Source: Methanobacteriota archaeon (lineage in GTDB: Archaea > JACRDV01). Taken from it: a stretch of DNA of 8,590 bases. Below are positions 1 through 5,599 of this stretch, piece after piece. Every line of letters begins with the position of its first letter. Position 1 is the first letter of the stretch. A program made the position numbers and the translations under genes. The DNA is taken from the NCBI GenBank assembly GCA_024860865.1, contig JACRDV010000022.1, forward strand, positions 1 to 8,590, given 5' to 3'. The notes below the pieces were generated by a model that was not told where the DNA came from, searched no databases, and worked only from the letters and a program-made list of their open reading frames with translations.

Positions 1-2
1 AG

Positions 3-137
3 CCTTTTAGCGGACCTAGGCGATTCTTTGCTTTGCTGCGATGGGTCCACGAGGACATGCAGAACAGAGAGCGATATGTAAAAACCGGCTGGAAGAGTTG
101 GTCGAAGTGGAAGAACTACAAGTTCAGAGAATTATGA
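3..137 (+). CDS. C-terminal fragment of an unrecognised protein
   Basis: This is an open frame entering from the left edge with 44 residues before a TGA at 135-137. It is basic and rich in aromatic residues, with a tail containing KTGWKSWSKWKNYKF. The other two + frames hit stops early, and this stretch is visibly richer in G and C than the following genes, both of which favour real coding. I do not recognise the family. A transposase, a glycosyltransferase or another enzyme end would all be guesses. No signal or membrane segment is visible in the part present. About 90 bases with no evident gene separate it from the convergent hexuloisomerase gene. Confidence 0.45.
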   Translation, partial: PFSGPRRFFALLRWVHEDMQNRERYVKTGWKSWSKWKNYKFREL

Positions 138-228
138 ACATCCTTGTGGCTTAGTTTGTTTCGAATATAGTGATGTATTGCCAGACGGTTCGTATTAAAA
201 ATGTTACTAACTCTGAATAACAGCGATT

Positions 229-819
229 TTATTCAAAGGTAGTGTGCCTTGCCTTTAACTCTTTTTCAGTTTTACCTAAGATAATCATTAGTTCGCTAAT
301 AATTCCATCTAAAAAGAGGAGCGCAGTATCTTCAAACACAGTTCCTAGTGGAGCAAGTGTGGTATGCTTGCCTAGCATTTGTCTAGCTATATAGCTCGTT
401 GGTTTTTCCATCAACTTGGTGCGCCCTCGAACTTTAACAACTAAGTCAGCAATTTTTCCAAGAGTAGATTCAGGGTGAGAAGTTATTGCAACGACTTTTG
501 CTTTTGTTGCCTTGCTGATCTTTGCAGCATCTATTACTGAATGAGTTTCACCAGAGCCTGAGATAGCAATATAGAGATCTCCACGAGAAACTGGAGGGGT
601 AACAATTTCTCCTATCACCCAAACATTAAACCCAAGGTGCATTAATCTCATTGCAAATGCTTTCGCAACTAATCCAGAGCGCCCAGTTCCATGTATAAAA
701 ATTTTCTTTGCTTTTAGTATAGTTTTAATCATTTGCTCAACTTTTCCCTCATCTAATTCATAAATTGCATTTTGAATGTGCCCTAAAACTTCTCTCATGG
801 CAGATTTTACCGTTGCCAT
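229..819 (-). CDS. hxlB: 6-phospho-3-hexuloisomerase (SIS domain)
   Basis: This is a 196-residue, single SIS-domain protein of the 6-phospho-3-hexuloisomerase family, which converts hexulose 6-phosphate to fructose 6-phosphate in the ribulose monophosphate pathway. In archaea that pathway handles formaldehyde fixation or, in reverse, ribulose 5-phosphate supply. Visible hallmarks are GTGRSGLVAKAFAMRLMHLGF at residues 44-64 with His61, the SGSGET phosphosugar loop at 87-92, and the C-terminal APLGTVFEDTALLFLDGI helix (156-173). The length is normal for the family. It starts 4 bases after the stop of the upstream endonuclease IV gene, with GTGAG overlapping that stop as a likely ribosome site, so the two are co-transcribed. 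The partner hexulose-6-phosphate synthase (hxlA) is not in this window. Other SIS isomerases are less likely given the near-complete PHI motif set. Confidence 0.93.
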   Translation of the reverse strand: MATVKSAMREVLGHIQNAIYELDEGKVEQMIKTILKAKKIFIHGTGRSGLVAKAFAMRLMHLGFNVWVIGEIVTPPVSRGDLYIAISGSGETHSVIDAAKISKATKAKVVAITSHPESTLGKIADLVVKVRGRTKLMEKPTSYIARQMLGKHTTLAPLGTVFEDTALLFLDGIISELMIILGKTEKELKARHTTFE

Positions 820-823
820 ATTC

Positions 824-1660
824 TCACTTCAACAATTTTTCGAAAATAACCTTCATTTTCAAAGAATCTTTATCGAGTATTGGAGATTCGCTTATTATAG
901 TAGGTGAAATTCCTCTTTCAACTATCTCTCTTGCAAGTAAATCAAACTTTGGTCCATTAGATCCGAGAACTAGGTGATGTTTTTCATTCCCTTTTTTAAA
1001 AAATACTTCTGTAAAGTGGCTATGGAGGTTTCTAATAGCTTCAGCTCCAAGCCTTTTTTCAATTAGATCAAAAATATTGGCAAAGTCAGCTTGAGTTTTC
1101 AGGCCACCATCAGTCCTAGCATGAATATGCGCAAAATCAACCGTTGGAATAACTCCATCTATTTCTTCACAAAATGAAATTATTTCTTCTAGAGTTCCAA
1201 CCTGAGATTGACGACCAGTTGTTTCTGGTGCGAGAAAAACGTCCTTAATTCCCTCATCTCTTATTTCCCGAACCGTCTGTCGAAGGGCTTCCTTAGTTAT
1301 TTCCACAGCATGTTCTTTTGACTTTCCATAATAAGCTGGATGAAAGACAATATTTGATGCCCCCATTGAATGTGAAATTCTTGCAGTTTGAATGAGCCAG
1401 TTGATACTTTTTTTTAATTTGATTTTTTCTTCAGAAGCAAGATTTATAAAATAGGGAGCATGAGCGCTCAATAGGACATTACTTTCTTTTGCAACCTTAC
1501 CAACCTCTTTTGCCAAATAAATTTTCATCTTAACTCCGCGAACGAACTGACACTCAAATGCGTCCAATTTCTCGCTAGCAACATATTTGATCCCTTCAAG
1601 GGTTCCTCCCTTAACTCCAACAGGTGTCCCAGCAGGGCCAAAGCGAGGTTGAGCTTTCAT
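824..1660 (-). CDS. nfo: Endonuclease IV family AP endonuclease
   Basis: This is a 278-residue TIM-barrel protein of AP endonuclease family 2 (endonuclease IV-like), which incises DNA 5' of abasic sites in base excision repair using a metal cluster. Ligand-type residues appear in family order: His67 (SAHAPYF), His107 (FHPAYY), Glu146 (APETTG), Asp175 and His178 (VDFAHIHA), His213 (LHSHF), Glu226 and His228 (NEKHH), and Glu258 (ISESP). At the position of the E. coli Asp229 ligand this protein has Glu226. From memory this looks like the archaeal branch of the family rather than a defect. The ATG start has no clear ribosome site, but a TATA-like box lies about 24 bp upstream, suggesting a leaderless message. 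It is the first gene of a tight operon with hxlB. A divergent sugar-isomerase-type TIM barrel is the alternative. Confidence 0.88.
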   Translation of the reverse strand: MKAQPRFGPAGTPVGVKGGTLEGIKYVASEKLDAFECQFVRGVKMKIYLAKEVGKVAKESNVLLSAHAPYFINLASEEKIKLKKSINWLIQTARISHSMGASNIVFHPAYYGKSKEHAVEITKEALRQTVREIRDEGIKDVFLAPETTGRQSQVGTLEEIISFCEEIDGVIPTVDFAHIHARTDGGLKTQADFANIFDLIEKRLGAEAIRNLHSHFTEVFFKKGNEKHHLVLGSNGPKFDLLAREIVERGISPTIISESPILDKDSLKMKVIFEKLLK

Positions 1661-1681
1661 GCTAAACTAACCTAGTTAATG

Positions 1682-1687
1682 TTATAA
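1682..1687 (-). promoter_or_regulatory. Putative TATA box for the nfo-hxlB operon
   Basis: TTATAA on the minus strand, centred about 24 bp upstream of the ATG at 1660. With the usual archaeal spacing, transcription would start at or next to the start codon. This fits the absence of a strong ribosome site there. Confidence 0.4.
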
Positions 1688-1745
1688 CTAAAACTAAAGA
1701 TTACTCTAAAAAACTTAATAGCACAAACAAAAATAAAACTTTGGT

Positions 1746-2114
1746 TCAGACTTTTCTAACAGATAGAATTGGTTTAAGCTCGAGCTTATTCGGATCGACT
1801 GAAAATGCTGGGTATTGCTGCAGAAACGCCTTTAGATCCTCGACCTTAAGTTGGACTATTACCTCTTGCTTCTGAGAAGCCATTATCTCAGGCCTCTGGA
1901 AATGTGGGCTTTCAATCGCTTTCGAAAGTTGGGCAGCTAAAGCAAAAATGGCTCGTTTATGTTCAGTTTTTGACTTATGCAAGTGACCTGGACCCACTTT
2001 TAGATTTTCGTACTCCTTAAAACTGTCGTGAGAAAGGCCCTGCTTTAGGAGATATTCTTTAAACTTGTTTAAGTGGCGATGTAGAGTTATGAGCTCAAGT
2101 TTTGTAAGAGTCAA
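1746..2114 (-). CDS. UPF0058 family protein (archaeal, putative metal-binding)
   Basis: This 122-residue protein resembles the archaeal UPF0058 family, small helical proteins of unknown role sometimes labelled metal-binding. The recognisable parts are the N-terminal helix LTKLELITLHRHLNKFKEYL (residues 3-22, His12 and His14) and the segment GHLHKSKTEHKRAIFALAAQLSKAI (43-67), whose spaced histidines (44, 46, 52) suit metal binding. Family members I recall are nearer 90 residues. Here about 35 extra residues follow (QKQEVIVQLKVEDLKAFLQQ...), forming a likely strand and helix. The start is TTG at 2112-2114, without a strong ribosome site, so a slightly different start is possible. It is transcribed toward nfo but about 85 bases upstream of it, so it is probably a separate unit. 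Family assignment is from motif memory; function is unknown. Confidence 0.72.
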   Translation of the reverse strand: MTLTKLELITLHRHLNKFKEYLLKQGLSHDSFKEYENLKVGPGHLHKSKTEHKRAIFALAAQLSKAIESPHFQRPEIMASQKQEVIVQLKVEDLKAFLQQYPAFSVDPNKLELKPILSVRKV

Positions 2115-2195
2115 AATCTCAAACCAGCTATAACCTCTCTATTTCCAAATCTAAATTGTTATTAAGCCAAACACATTGAAATAACTGTCGTCTGC

Positions 2196-2212
2196 CTTTT
2201 GTCTGACAAAAG
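2196..2212. repeat. 17-bp perfect dyad between divergent genes
   Basis: CTTTTGTC-T-GACAAAAG is a perfect interrupted palindrome with 8-bp arms around one T. It lies between the UPF0058 gene (leftward) and the 2294 gene (rightward), about 55 bp upstream of the latter's TATA box. As DNA it suits a dimeric regulator. As RNA it would be only a 6-bp hairpin. Confidence 0.5.
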
Positions 2213-2266
2213 AGGAAATATTAAGTATTGTCTTAGTAAAATAAGAAAAGTGAAGCTTCCGTTGGC

Positions 2267-2275
2267 TATAAAATA
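2267..2275 (+). promoter_or_regulatory. Putative TATA box upstream of the 2294 gene
   Basis: TATAAAATA centred about 23 bp upstream of the ATG at 2294. If used with normal spacing, transcription would start at the start codon and leave out the strong ribosome site at 2282-2287. A second, upstream promoter may therefore exist. Confidence 0.45.
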
Positions 2276-2281
2276 AATTTA

Positions 2282-2287
2282 GGAGGG
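2282..2287 (+). promoter_or_regulatory. Strong ribosome binding site (GGAGGG)
   Basis: GGAGGG ends 6 bases before the ATG at 2294, an ideal Shine-Dalgarno spacing. It fixes the start of the 171-residue protein. Confidence 0.75.
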
Positions 2288-2293
2288 AAATTT

Positions 2294-2809
2294 ATGGATG
2301 CCCTCGTGCCTGCATTGGCTATTATAACTGCAGCTGGAGCATTTGGATTGAAGTATAGATGGGATTGGAAAAAGTGGAAGGCCAGCTTAGAAGATATAAA
2401 GACCAAATTTGATGTTCTTCAATATCACGATAGAACATTGCACACTAAAGTTGATACGCTTTCAGAAATTCTTGAAACTGCTTCTACTGAACGATTACAA
2501 ACTCAACATGGATTTTTAACAATCAAATATCCCCCGGTAATAGTAACGCAACCAAATAAAGCAATAACCCTGGACATCGAGATGTTTAATATAGGAACTT
2601 TTGCACCTCAAACCTATAGTATTGGTATTAGAGTTACAAAAACAAACACAAATTTTGAAGTCTTAAACAAAATCAATGGTACACTAAGTCCTCATGAGAG
2701 AAGAGTTCACAATATACCGCTCAAAATTACTAAAGAAGGATTTAACATATTTGAATATTTTGCCCCTTACGGCAAAATCGGTGAGACTATAGTCTTCGCT
2801 GTCTCTTGA
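2294..2809 (+). CDS. Membrane-anchored protein of unknown function
   Basis: This is a 171-residue protein that I do not recognise. It begins with a short hydrophobic segment (about residues 3-19, VPALAIITAAGAFGL) followed at once by a Trp/Lys-rich stretch (YRWDWKKWK, 21-29), the pattern of an N-terminal membrane anchor. Residues 30-62 are likely helical or coiled coil. From about residue 73 the pattern alternates as in a beta-sandwich (HGFLTIKYPPVIV, ITLDIEMFNIG, YSIGIRVTK, RVHNIPLKI, IFEYFAPYG), reminiscent of CARDB- or Ig-like folds, but this is only a shape argument. The start is set by a strong GGAGGG site. The next gene begins 11 bases downstream, so the two form an operon and may act together. 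It is divergent from the UPF0058 gene, with a perfect dyad in between. Confidence 0.75.
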   Translation: MDALVPALAIITAAGAFGLKYRWDWKKWKASLEDIKTKFDVLQYHDRTLHTKVDTLSEILETASTERLQTQHGFLTIKYPPVIVTQPNKAITLDIEMFNIGTFAPQTYSIGIRVTKTNTNFEVLNKINGTLSPHERRVHNIPLKITKEGFNIFEYFAPYGKIGETIVFAVS

Positions 2810-2820
2810 TGAGATGAGGG

Positions 2821-3309
2821 TTGAATTTGGATAAGCAGAAGATGATAGAATCACTAGTGCAAAGTGCTATGCGCGGTTATAAAAAAGATTCAAAGGATGC
2901 AACTATAATCAAACCTAGTAAACAAGACCAAACAGTTGAAGGAATAATTGTAACTATTGATAATACAAAGTTTTACGGAAAGATTTCCTTAAGTGATGGT
3001 TTAATTGTTATGTACAACCCATGCTCCGTCGAAGATGATGGCTCTCTTAAATCTGTGAAAATAAAAGTCAATGGCACAGAATCTACAACAAGCCAGCTAA
3101 TTTTTGGCGATGGAGGAGTTAAGTATATCCATTTGATCAATTCAATTGCCCCTTCAGCGCCAGAAGTTGCAAAGGACCCAGAAGTATCAACTAATCAGAG
3201 CAATCTCCCAAGTGAAAAATCGTTTGAAGTATTGAACGGCGCTCCAAATGCCTTAGCTGTTTCTCCATCTGCAAAAACCTCTAAAACTTATGATATAATT
3301 TCCCACTAG
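2821..3309 (+). CDS. Hypothetical protein, second gene of an unknown pair
   Basis: This 162-residue protein is not recognised. It has a short N-terminal helix (to about residue 22), then a beta-rich core of about residues 37-108 (VEGIIVTIDNTKFYGKISL, LIVMYNPCSV, KSVKIKVNG, YIHLINSI), then a Pro/Ser/Asn-rich tail (about 109-162) that looks disordered. There is no membrane segment or signal peptide. Two TTG starts are possible. GAGGG at 2816-2820 abuts the first (2821) but sits 6 bases from the second (2827), so the true protein may begin at 2827, with ATG at 2842 a weaker option. It follows the anchored 171-residue protein by 11 bases, which suggests co-translation and a joint role. Codon use and AT content match the neighbouring genes. 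Confidence 0.65.
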   Translation: MNLDKQKMIESLVQSAMRGYKKDSKDATIIKPSKQDQTVEGIIVTIDNTKFYGKISLSDGLIVMYNPCSVEDDGSLKSVKIKVNGTESTTSQLIFGDGGVKYIHLINSIAPSAPEVAKDPEVSTNQSNLPSEKSFEVLNGAPNALAVSPSAKTSKTYDIISH

Positions 3310-3493
3310 TTCGATAAAATTTGAACTTAATTCCTTTCACCCTTTTTGAGAATTAAATTAATTAGCCCTTCTTTGCTTTGTAGCTATTTAGCAAATACGA
3401 GAAAGATTGGTTCTTATTAAAACTATGATGAAACTCTTTTCTACAAGAAATGTTTTGCAATAGGGAAATTGCCACAAATACAATTAAACAACC

Positions 3494-3500
3494 TTAAATA
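3494..3500 (+). promoter_or_regulatory. Putative TATA box for the 3531 membrane protein gene
   Basis: TTAAATA preceded by a purine-containing stretch, centred about 34 bp upstream of the ATG at 3531. This predicts a leader of only a few bases, consistent with no clear ribosome site before that ATG. Confidence 0.45.
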
Positions 3501-3530
3501 CCTATGTTGTGACATTTCACCTAGGTAAAT

Positions 3531-3839
3531 ATGACAGGCCAAATAGGCCAAGTACATATACTGTTTGTTATTGTAACAATTGTTGTTATAACAATCTCTT
3601 TCGCTTGGATTTACAAATATACTAAAAAGCTTCTTCTTAGGCCATTACTATTGAGATATTCGATCTCTACGATATTTCTCTTAGGTTTTATAGCATGGCA
3701 TTGTTTTCGAGTATACTTCAAGTGGGGAGGAGAAGATTTAGCCATGTATCTAGAAATGGCCTTTATAGCAATGGCTAATATCGCATTTCTTTTAGCTGCA
3801 GTAAAAACAGTAAAACTTGCTAAAGATTATAGGTTTTAA
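3531..3839 (+). CDS. Small three-helix membrane protein, unknown function
   Basis: This 102-residue protein is not recognised beyond its topology. Three hydrophobic segments are clear: about residues 8-28 (VHILFVIVTIVVITISFAWIY), 42-62 (RYSISTIFLLGFIAWHCFRVY) and 72-93 (YLEMAFIAMANIAFLLAAVKTV). They are separated by a basic loop (KYTKKLLLRPLLLR) and a short acidic loop (KWGGEDLAM), which suggests the N-terminus faces outside. There is no soluble domain, so it could be a small membrane subunit or a stand-alone sensor-like module. It has its own TATA box and is probably a single-gene unit. The flanks (about 220 bases before, about 425 after) are non-coding. A possible terminator follows at 3911-3950. 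Confidence 0.65.
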   Translation: MTGQIGQVHILFVIVTIVVITISFAWIYKYTKKLLLRPLLLRYSISTIFLLGFIAWHCFRVYFKWGGEDLAMYLEMAFIAMANIAFLLAAVKTVKLAKDYRF

Positions 3840-3910
3840 AAGGATTGGTCCCATACTCCCTTAAAGAAATGTTAGTTTCCCCAATTTGGTATGTTAAAAC
3901 CAAGATGAAA

Positions 3911-3950
3911 CGGTAAGTGAGACCGACTGTCAATTATTTTTGATTATTTT
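3911..3950 (+). terminator. Possible terminator after the 3531 gene
   Basis: A short CGGT/ACCG stem (3911-3925) is followed by a T-rich stretch including ATTTTTGATTATTTT. It lies about 70 bases after the stop codon. Archaeal termination depends mainly on T-runs, so the stem may be incidental. Confidence 0.3.
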
Positions 3951-3985
3951 AAAGATAGTTTTATTTTACGCTCATGTTAAGAAAG

Positions 3986-4170
3986 TTGTGGCTGAAGATT
4001 AAAAGTTTCAAAAAATGAAACAATTAAAAAACTGTTAAAGCAGAATTTTCTTCAGATAGAATAAATTTCAGATAAGAACCCTATTTAAGAAAATTTTTAA
4101 CTAAATTCACAAAATTAGTTAGCTTTTATAAGGATTAGAGCTTTTAACTAATTGTATTTCTCAGCCACAA
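3986..4170. repeat. Spaced 10-bp inverted repeat (possible terminal repeats)
   Basis: TTGTGGCTGA at 3986-3995 is the exact reverse complement of TCAGCCACAA at 4161-4170. Outside the core, similarity continues weakly (GTTAAGAAAG on the left against GTAACGAAGA read inward from the right). The enclosed DNA has no coding capacity. It could be a miniature inverted-repeat element or the closing stem of a structured RNA. I found no clear target-site duplication. Confidence 0.35.
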
Positions 4171-4254
4171 TCTTCGTTACAAGGGCGAAAAATTTATTCC
4201 ATTAACCCATTAACGCAAAAATCTTTTATCTTGCTAATTCTCTTTTCTTTAATT

Positions 4255-4258
4255 GGAG
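4255..4258 (+). promoter_or_regulatory. Ribosome binding site deciding the CDF start
   Basis: GGAG lies 5 bases before ATG 4264. An in-frame TTG at 4231 would add 11 residues but has no such site, so ATG 4264 is preferred. Confidence 0.55.
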
Positions 4259-4263
4259 CGCAA

Positions 4264-5139
4264 ATGCTAACAGTAAGTGAGCGAGCCGCAGTTATTTCAA
4301 CTGTTTTAAACATAAGTTTTACTCTCTTAAAGTTACTAGCTGGTTTGTTGTCTGGAAGTTTAGGTTTAATTGCTGAAACAGTACACTCTGCTATGGATTC
4401 TTTTTCATCAATTATCGCTTTCTCTGGTTTACATTTCGGAAAACGACCTCCTGACGTAACTCATCCCTATGGACATGGTAAAATTGAGACATTTAGCGGT
4501 GCTTTAATCACTTTAGTTCTGATTATTTCTGGAGTTACCATTGCTTGGGAAGCTACTCAGAGAATATTGAAAGGTAGCTACGTTCAGTTTACGGTTTTTG
4601 GATTTATAGTCGTTTTAGTCTCAATATTCTTCAATGAAGCCTTAGCGAGATATGAATTTAAAATAGGGCAACAAACTGCAAGCATATCGTTAATCGCTGA
4701 TTCATATCACGCAAGAAGTGATGTACTCAGCTCAATCTCAGTTTTAATAGGTTTAGTTGGAGTAAAGTTTGGTTTTCTAATCATAGATTCAATTGCCGCA
4801 TTAGCCGTTACTATTTTGATTATTAGAACAGGAGTGAGAATAGGGCATGAAGCAATCGATGTCTTACTGGATATCAGCCCAAGGCCAGAGGTCATAAAAG
4901 ACATTGAAACAACTTGTTTAAGTGTCCCAGGTGTTAAGAGTTGTCATGCTATAAGGGCAAGAAAAGCCGGCGGGAGAATTCTAGTTGATTTGCACATTAA
5001 AGTTGACCCTGGTCTAACCGTCAAAGAGAGCCATAAGCTGGCTACTAAAGCGGAAACACGAATAAAGGATAAAATTGCTGGGATTGAGTCTGTATTGACC
5101 CATGTTGAGCCTTTAGAGAATAAAAACAAAGGGGTTTAG
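4264..5139 (+). CDS. Cation diffusion facilitator (CDF) metal exporter
   Basis: This is a 291-residue CDF transporter, counted from ATG 4264. CDF proteins are dimers that export divalent metals (Zn, Fe, Cd, Co or Mn) by proton exchange. The six-helix core carries the paired transport-site motifs His41-x3-Asp45 in helix 2 (ETVHSAMD) and His149-x3-Asp153 in helix 5 (DSYHARSD), plus the conserved THPYGHGKIE loop at 66-75. The HxxxD/HxxxD pairing is typical of zinc-type CDFs, whereas E. coli YiiP has DxxxD in helix 2. Substrate is therefore inferred as zinc-like. The C-terminal roughly 80 residues (RPEVIKDIETTCLSVPGVKSCHAIRARKAGG...) are the cytoplasmic metallochaperone-like dimer domain. There is no long His-rich loop. 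The gene is transcribed alone and ends in a T8 tract. Confidence 0.93.
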   Translation: MLTVSERAAVISTVLNISFTLLKLLAGLLSGSLGLIAETVHSAMDSFSSIIAFSGLHFGKRPPDVTHPYGHGKIETFSGALITLVLIISGVTIAWEATQRILKGSYVQFTVFGFIVVLVSIFFNEALARYEFKIGQQTASISLIADSYHARSDVLSSISVLIGLVGVKFGFLIIDSIAALAVTILIIRTGVRIGHEAIDVLLDISPRPEVIKDIETTCLSVPGVKSCHAIRARKAGGRILVDLHIKVDPGLTVKESHKLATKAETRIKDKIAGIESVLTHVEPLENKNKGV

Positions 5140-5147
5140 TTTTTTTT
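5140..5147 (+). terminator. T8 tract after the CDF gene
   Basis: Eight consecutive T directly follow the TAG stop. Oligo-T on the non-template strand is sufficient for intrinsic termination in archaea. Confidence 0.6.
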
Positions 5148-5206
5148 CCGATAGTTATTTGGGGCAAAAATTAATTCTTAAATAAATGAAGCCGGGTGGG
5201 GTAGTG

Positions 5207-5237
5207 AAGGTTTAGAAATCATTCTAAACCTCTATAA
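5207..5237 (+). other. tRNA intron, D-loop (between G18 and G19), 31 nt
   Basis: The central helix GUAG/CUAU is flanked by bulges UGA and AAG and continues into a perfect 10-bp stem AGGTTTAGAA/TTCTAAACCT with loop ATCA. Cutting after the second base of each bulge joins ...GUAGUG to GCCAAUCC. The outer helix is weak (two G-C pairs). The intron is too short to encode a protein. Confidence 0.88.
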
Positions 5238-5258
5238 GCCAATCCTGCGGGGCTTTGG

Positions 5259-5274
5259 AGATAGAATCGAAGAA
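5259..5274 (+). other. tRNA intron at canonical 37/38, 16 nt
   Basis: Outer helix is the anticodon stem CGGGG/CCCCG. Central helix is CUUU/GAAG, bulges are GGA and AAA, and the inner stem is a minimal GAU/AUC closed by AGA. Excision gives loop CUUUGGA with anticodon UUG. This is the standard archaeal intron site, and the intron is close to the minimum length for a BHB. Confidence 0.9.
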
Positions 5275-5295
5275 ACCCCGTGACCGCGGTTCGAA

Positions 5296-5316
5296 TTGAG
5301 GAAAACCTCACGGATC
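5296..5316 (+). other. tRNA intron in the T-loop (59/60), 21 nt
   Basis: A complete BHB: outer helix CGCGG/CCGCG (the T-stem itself), central helix UUCG/CGGA, bulges AAU and UCU, inner stem UGAGG/CCUCA with AAAA loop. Excision restores T-loop UUCGAAU. An intron at this site disrupts the elbow of the tRNA until it is spliced. Confidence 0.92.
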
Positions 5317-5330
5317 TCCGCGCCCGGCTA

Positions 5331-5537
5331 TCCAGTTTTCATACTTAATCAACACTAATTTATGTAAATCCCTGTTGAAGGTATATCCGAAGCATGACCT
5401 AGAATATGTAAAAGAAAAAGTTTAGAAGAATTTAAAAGAGAAATTGGCTTTTTGCCTAGCATTAAAATGCTGAAAATGTCTAACAAAAGCACAATGTGAG
5501 CAAACAATAAATGCCTTTGTTACATAAAAATATTAAT
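5331..5537. other. Spacer between the two tRNA-Gln genes
   Basis: About 207 AT-rich bases without a credible gene. AATAAAT near 5508 lies about 28 bp upstream of the second tRNA and is a weak TATA candidate. AGCATTAAAATGCT at 5459-5472 is a small dyad. The separate spacer suggests each tRNA has its own promoter. Confidence 0.35.
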
Positions 5538-5554
5538 AGCCCCGTGGGCTAGCG

Positions 5555-5583
5555 AGACTTTAGGAGTATCCTAAGTTCTAGAA
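5555..5583 (+). other. tRNA intron, D-loop (between G18 and G19), 29 nt
   Basis: Central helix CUAG/CUAG, bulges CGA and AAG, and an inner stem of about 9 bp (GACUU-U-AGGA against UCCUAAGUU, one bulged U, loop GUA). It is at the same site as the D-loop intron of the UUG gene and shares TTTAG, CTAA and a CTAxAA end with it, so the two are likely homologous. Confidence 0.87.
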
Positions 5584-5599
5584 GCCAATGCTGGCGGAC

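Larger units (their letters stand above)
3840..4263. other. Non-coding AT-rich stretch with inverted repeats
   Basis: I see no credible gene here. Contents are: a 5-bp hairpin TTGGT/ACCAA (3886-3903); CGGT/ACCG followed by T-runs (3911-3950); a 10-bp inverted repeat TTGTGGCTGA (3986-3995) with TCAGCCACAA (4161-4170) about 165 bp apart; a GTTTCA/TGAAAC hairpin (4005-4021); three alternating copies of a TAACTAA-type motif (4098-4107, 4113-4121, 4145-4153); and weak TATA-like segments near 4190-4198 and 4224-4229 ahead of the CDF gene. Confidence 0.5.
5190..5330 (+). tRNA. tRNA-Gln(UUG) with three introns
   Basis: The gene is 141 bases long. Removing three introns (5207-5237, 5259-5274, 5296-5316) leaves exons of 17, 21, 21 and 14 nt that fold as a standard 73-nt tRNA. 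The acceptor stem AGCCGGG pairs perfectly with CCCGGCT (5323-5329), with discriminator A5330. U8 and G9 follow, then D-stem GGGU opposite UCCU, D-loop AGUGGCCA, anticodon stem CGGGG/CCCCG, loop CUUUGGA with anticodon UUG at 34-36, variable UGAC, T-stem CGCGG/CCGCG and T-loop UUCGAAU. The body matches the archaeal tRNA-Gln pattern I remember (GUAGUGGCCAAUCCUG). CCA is not encoded (TCCA follows the discriminator). All three junctions have 3-nt bulge, 4-bp helix, 3-nt bulge geometry. Unspliced, it would not look like a tRNA to simple scanners. Confidence 0.93.

Noticed and set aside
3424-3430. ATGATGA as the C box of a C/D sRNA
   Set aside because: No D or D' box (CTGA) at the required spacing and no terminal stem, so a C/D RNA is not supported.
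4707-5129. Two minus-strand frames opposite the CDF gene
   Set aside because: They are shadows of the transporter with no ribosome sites or recognisable motifs.
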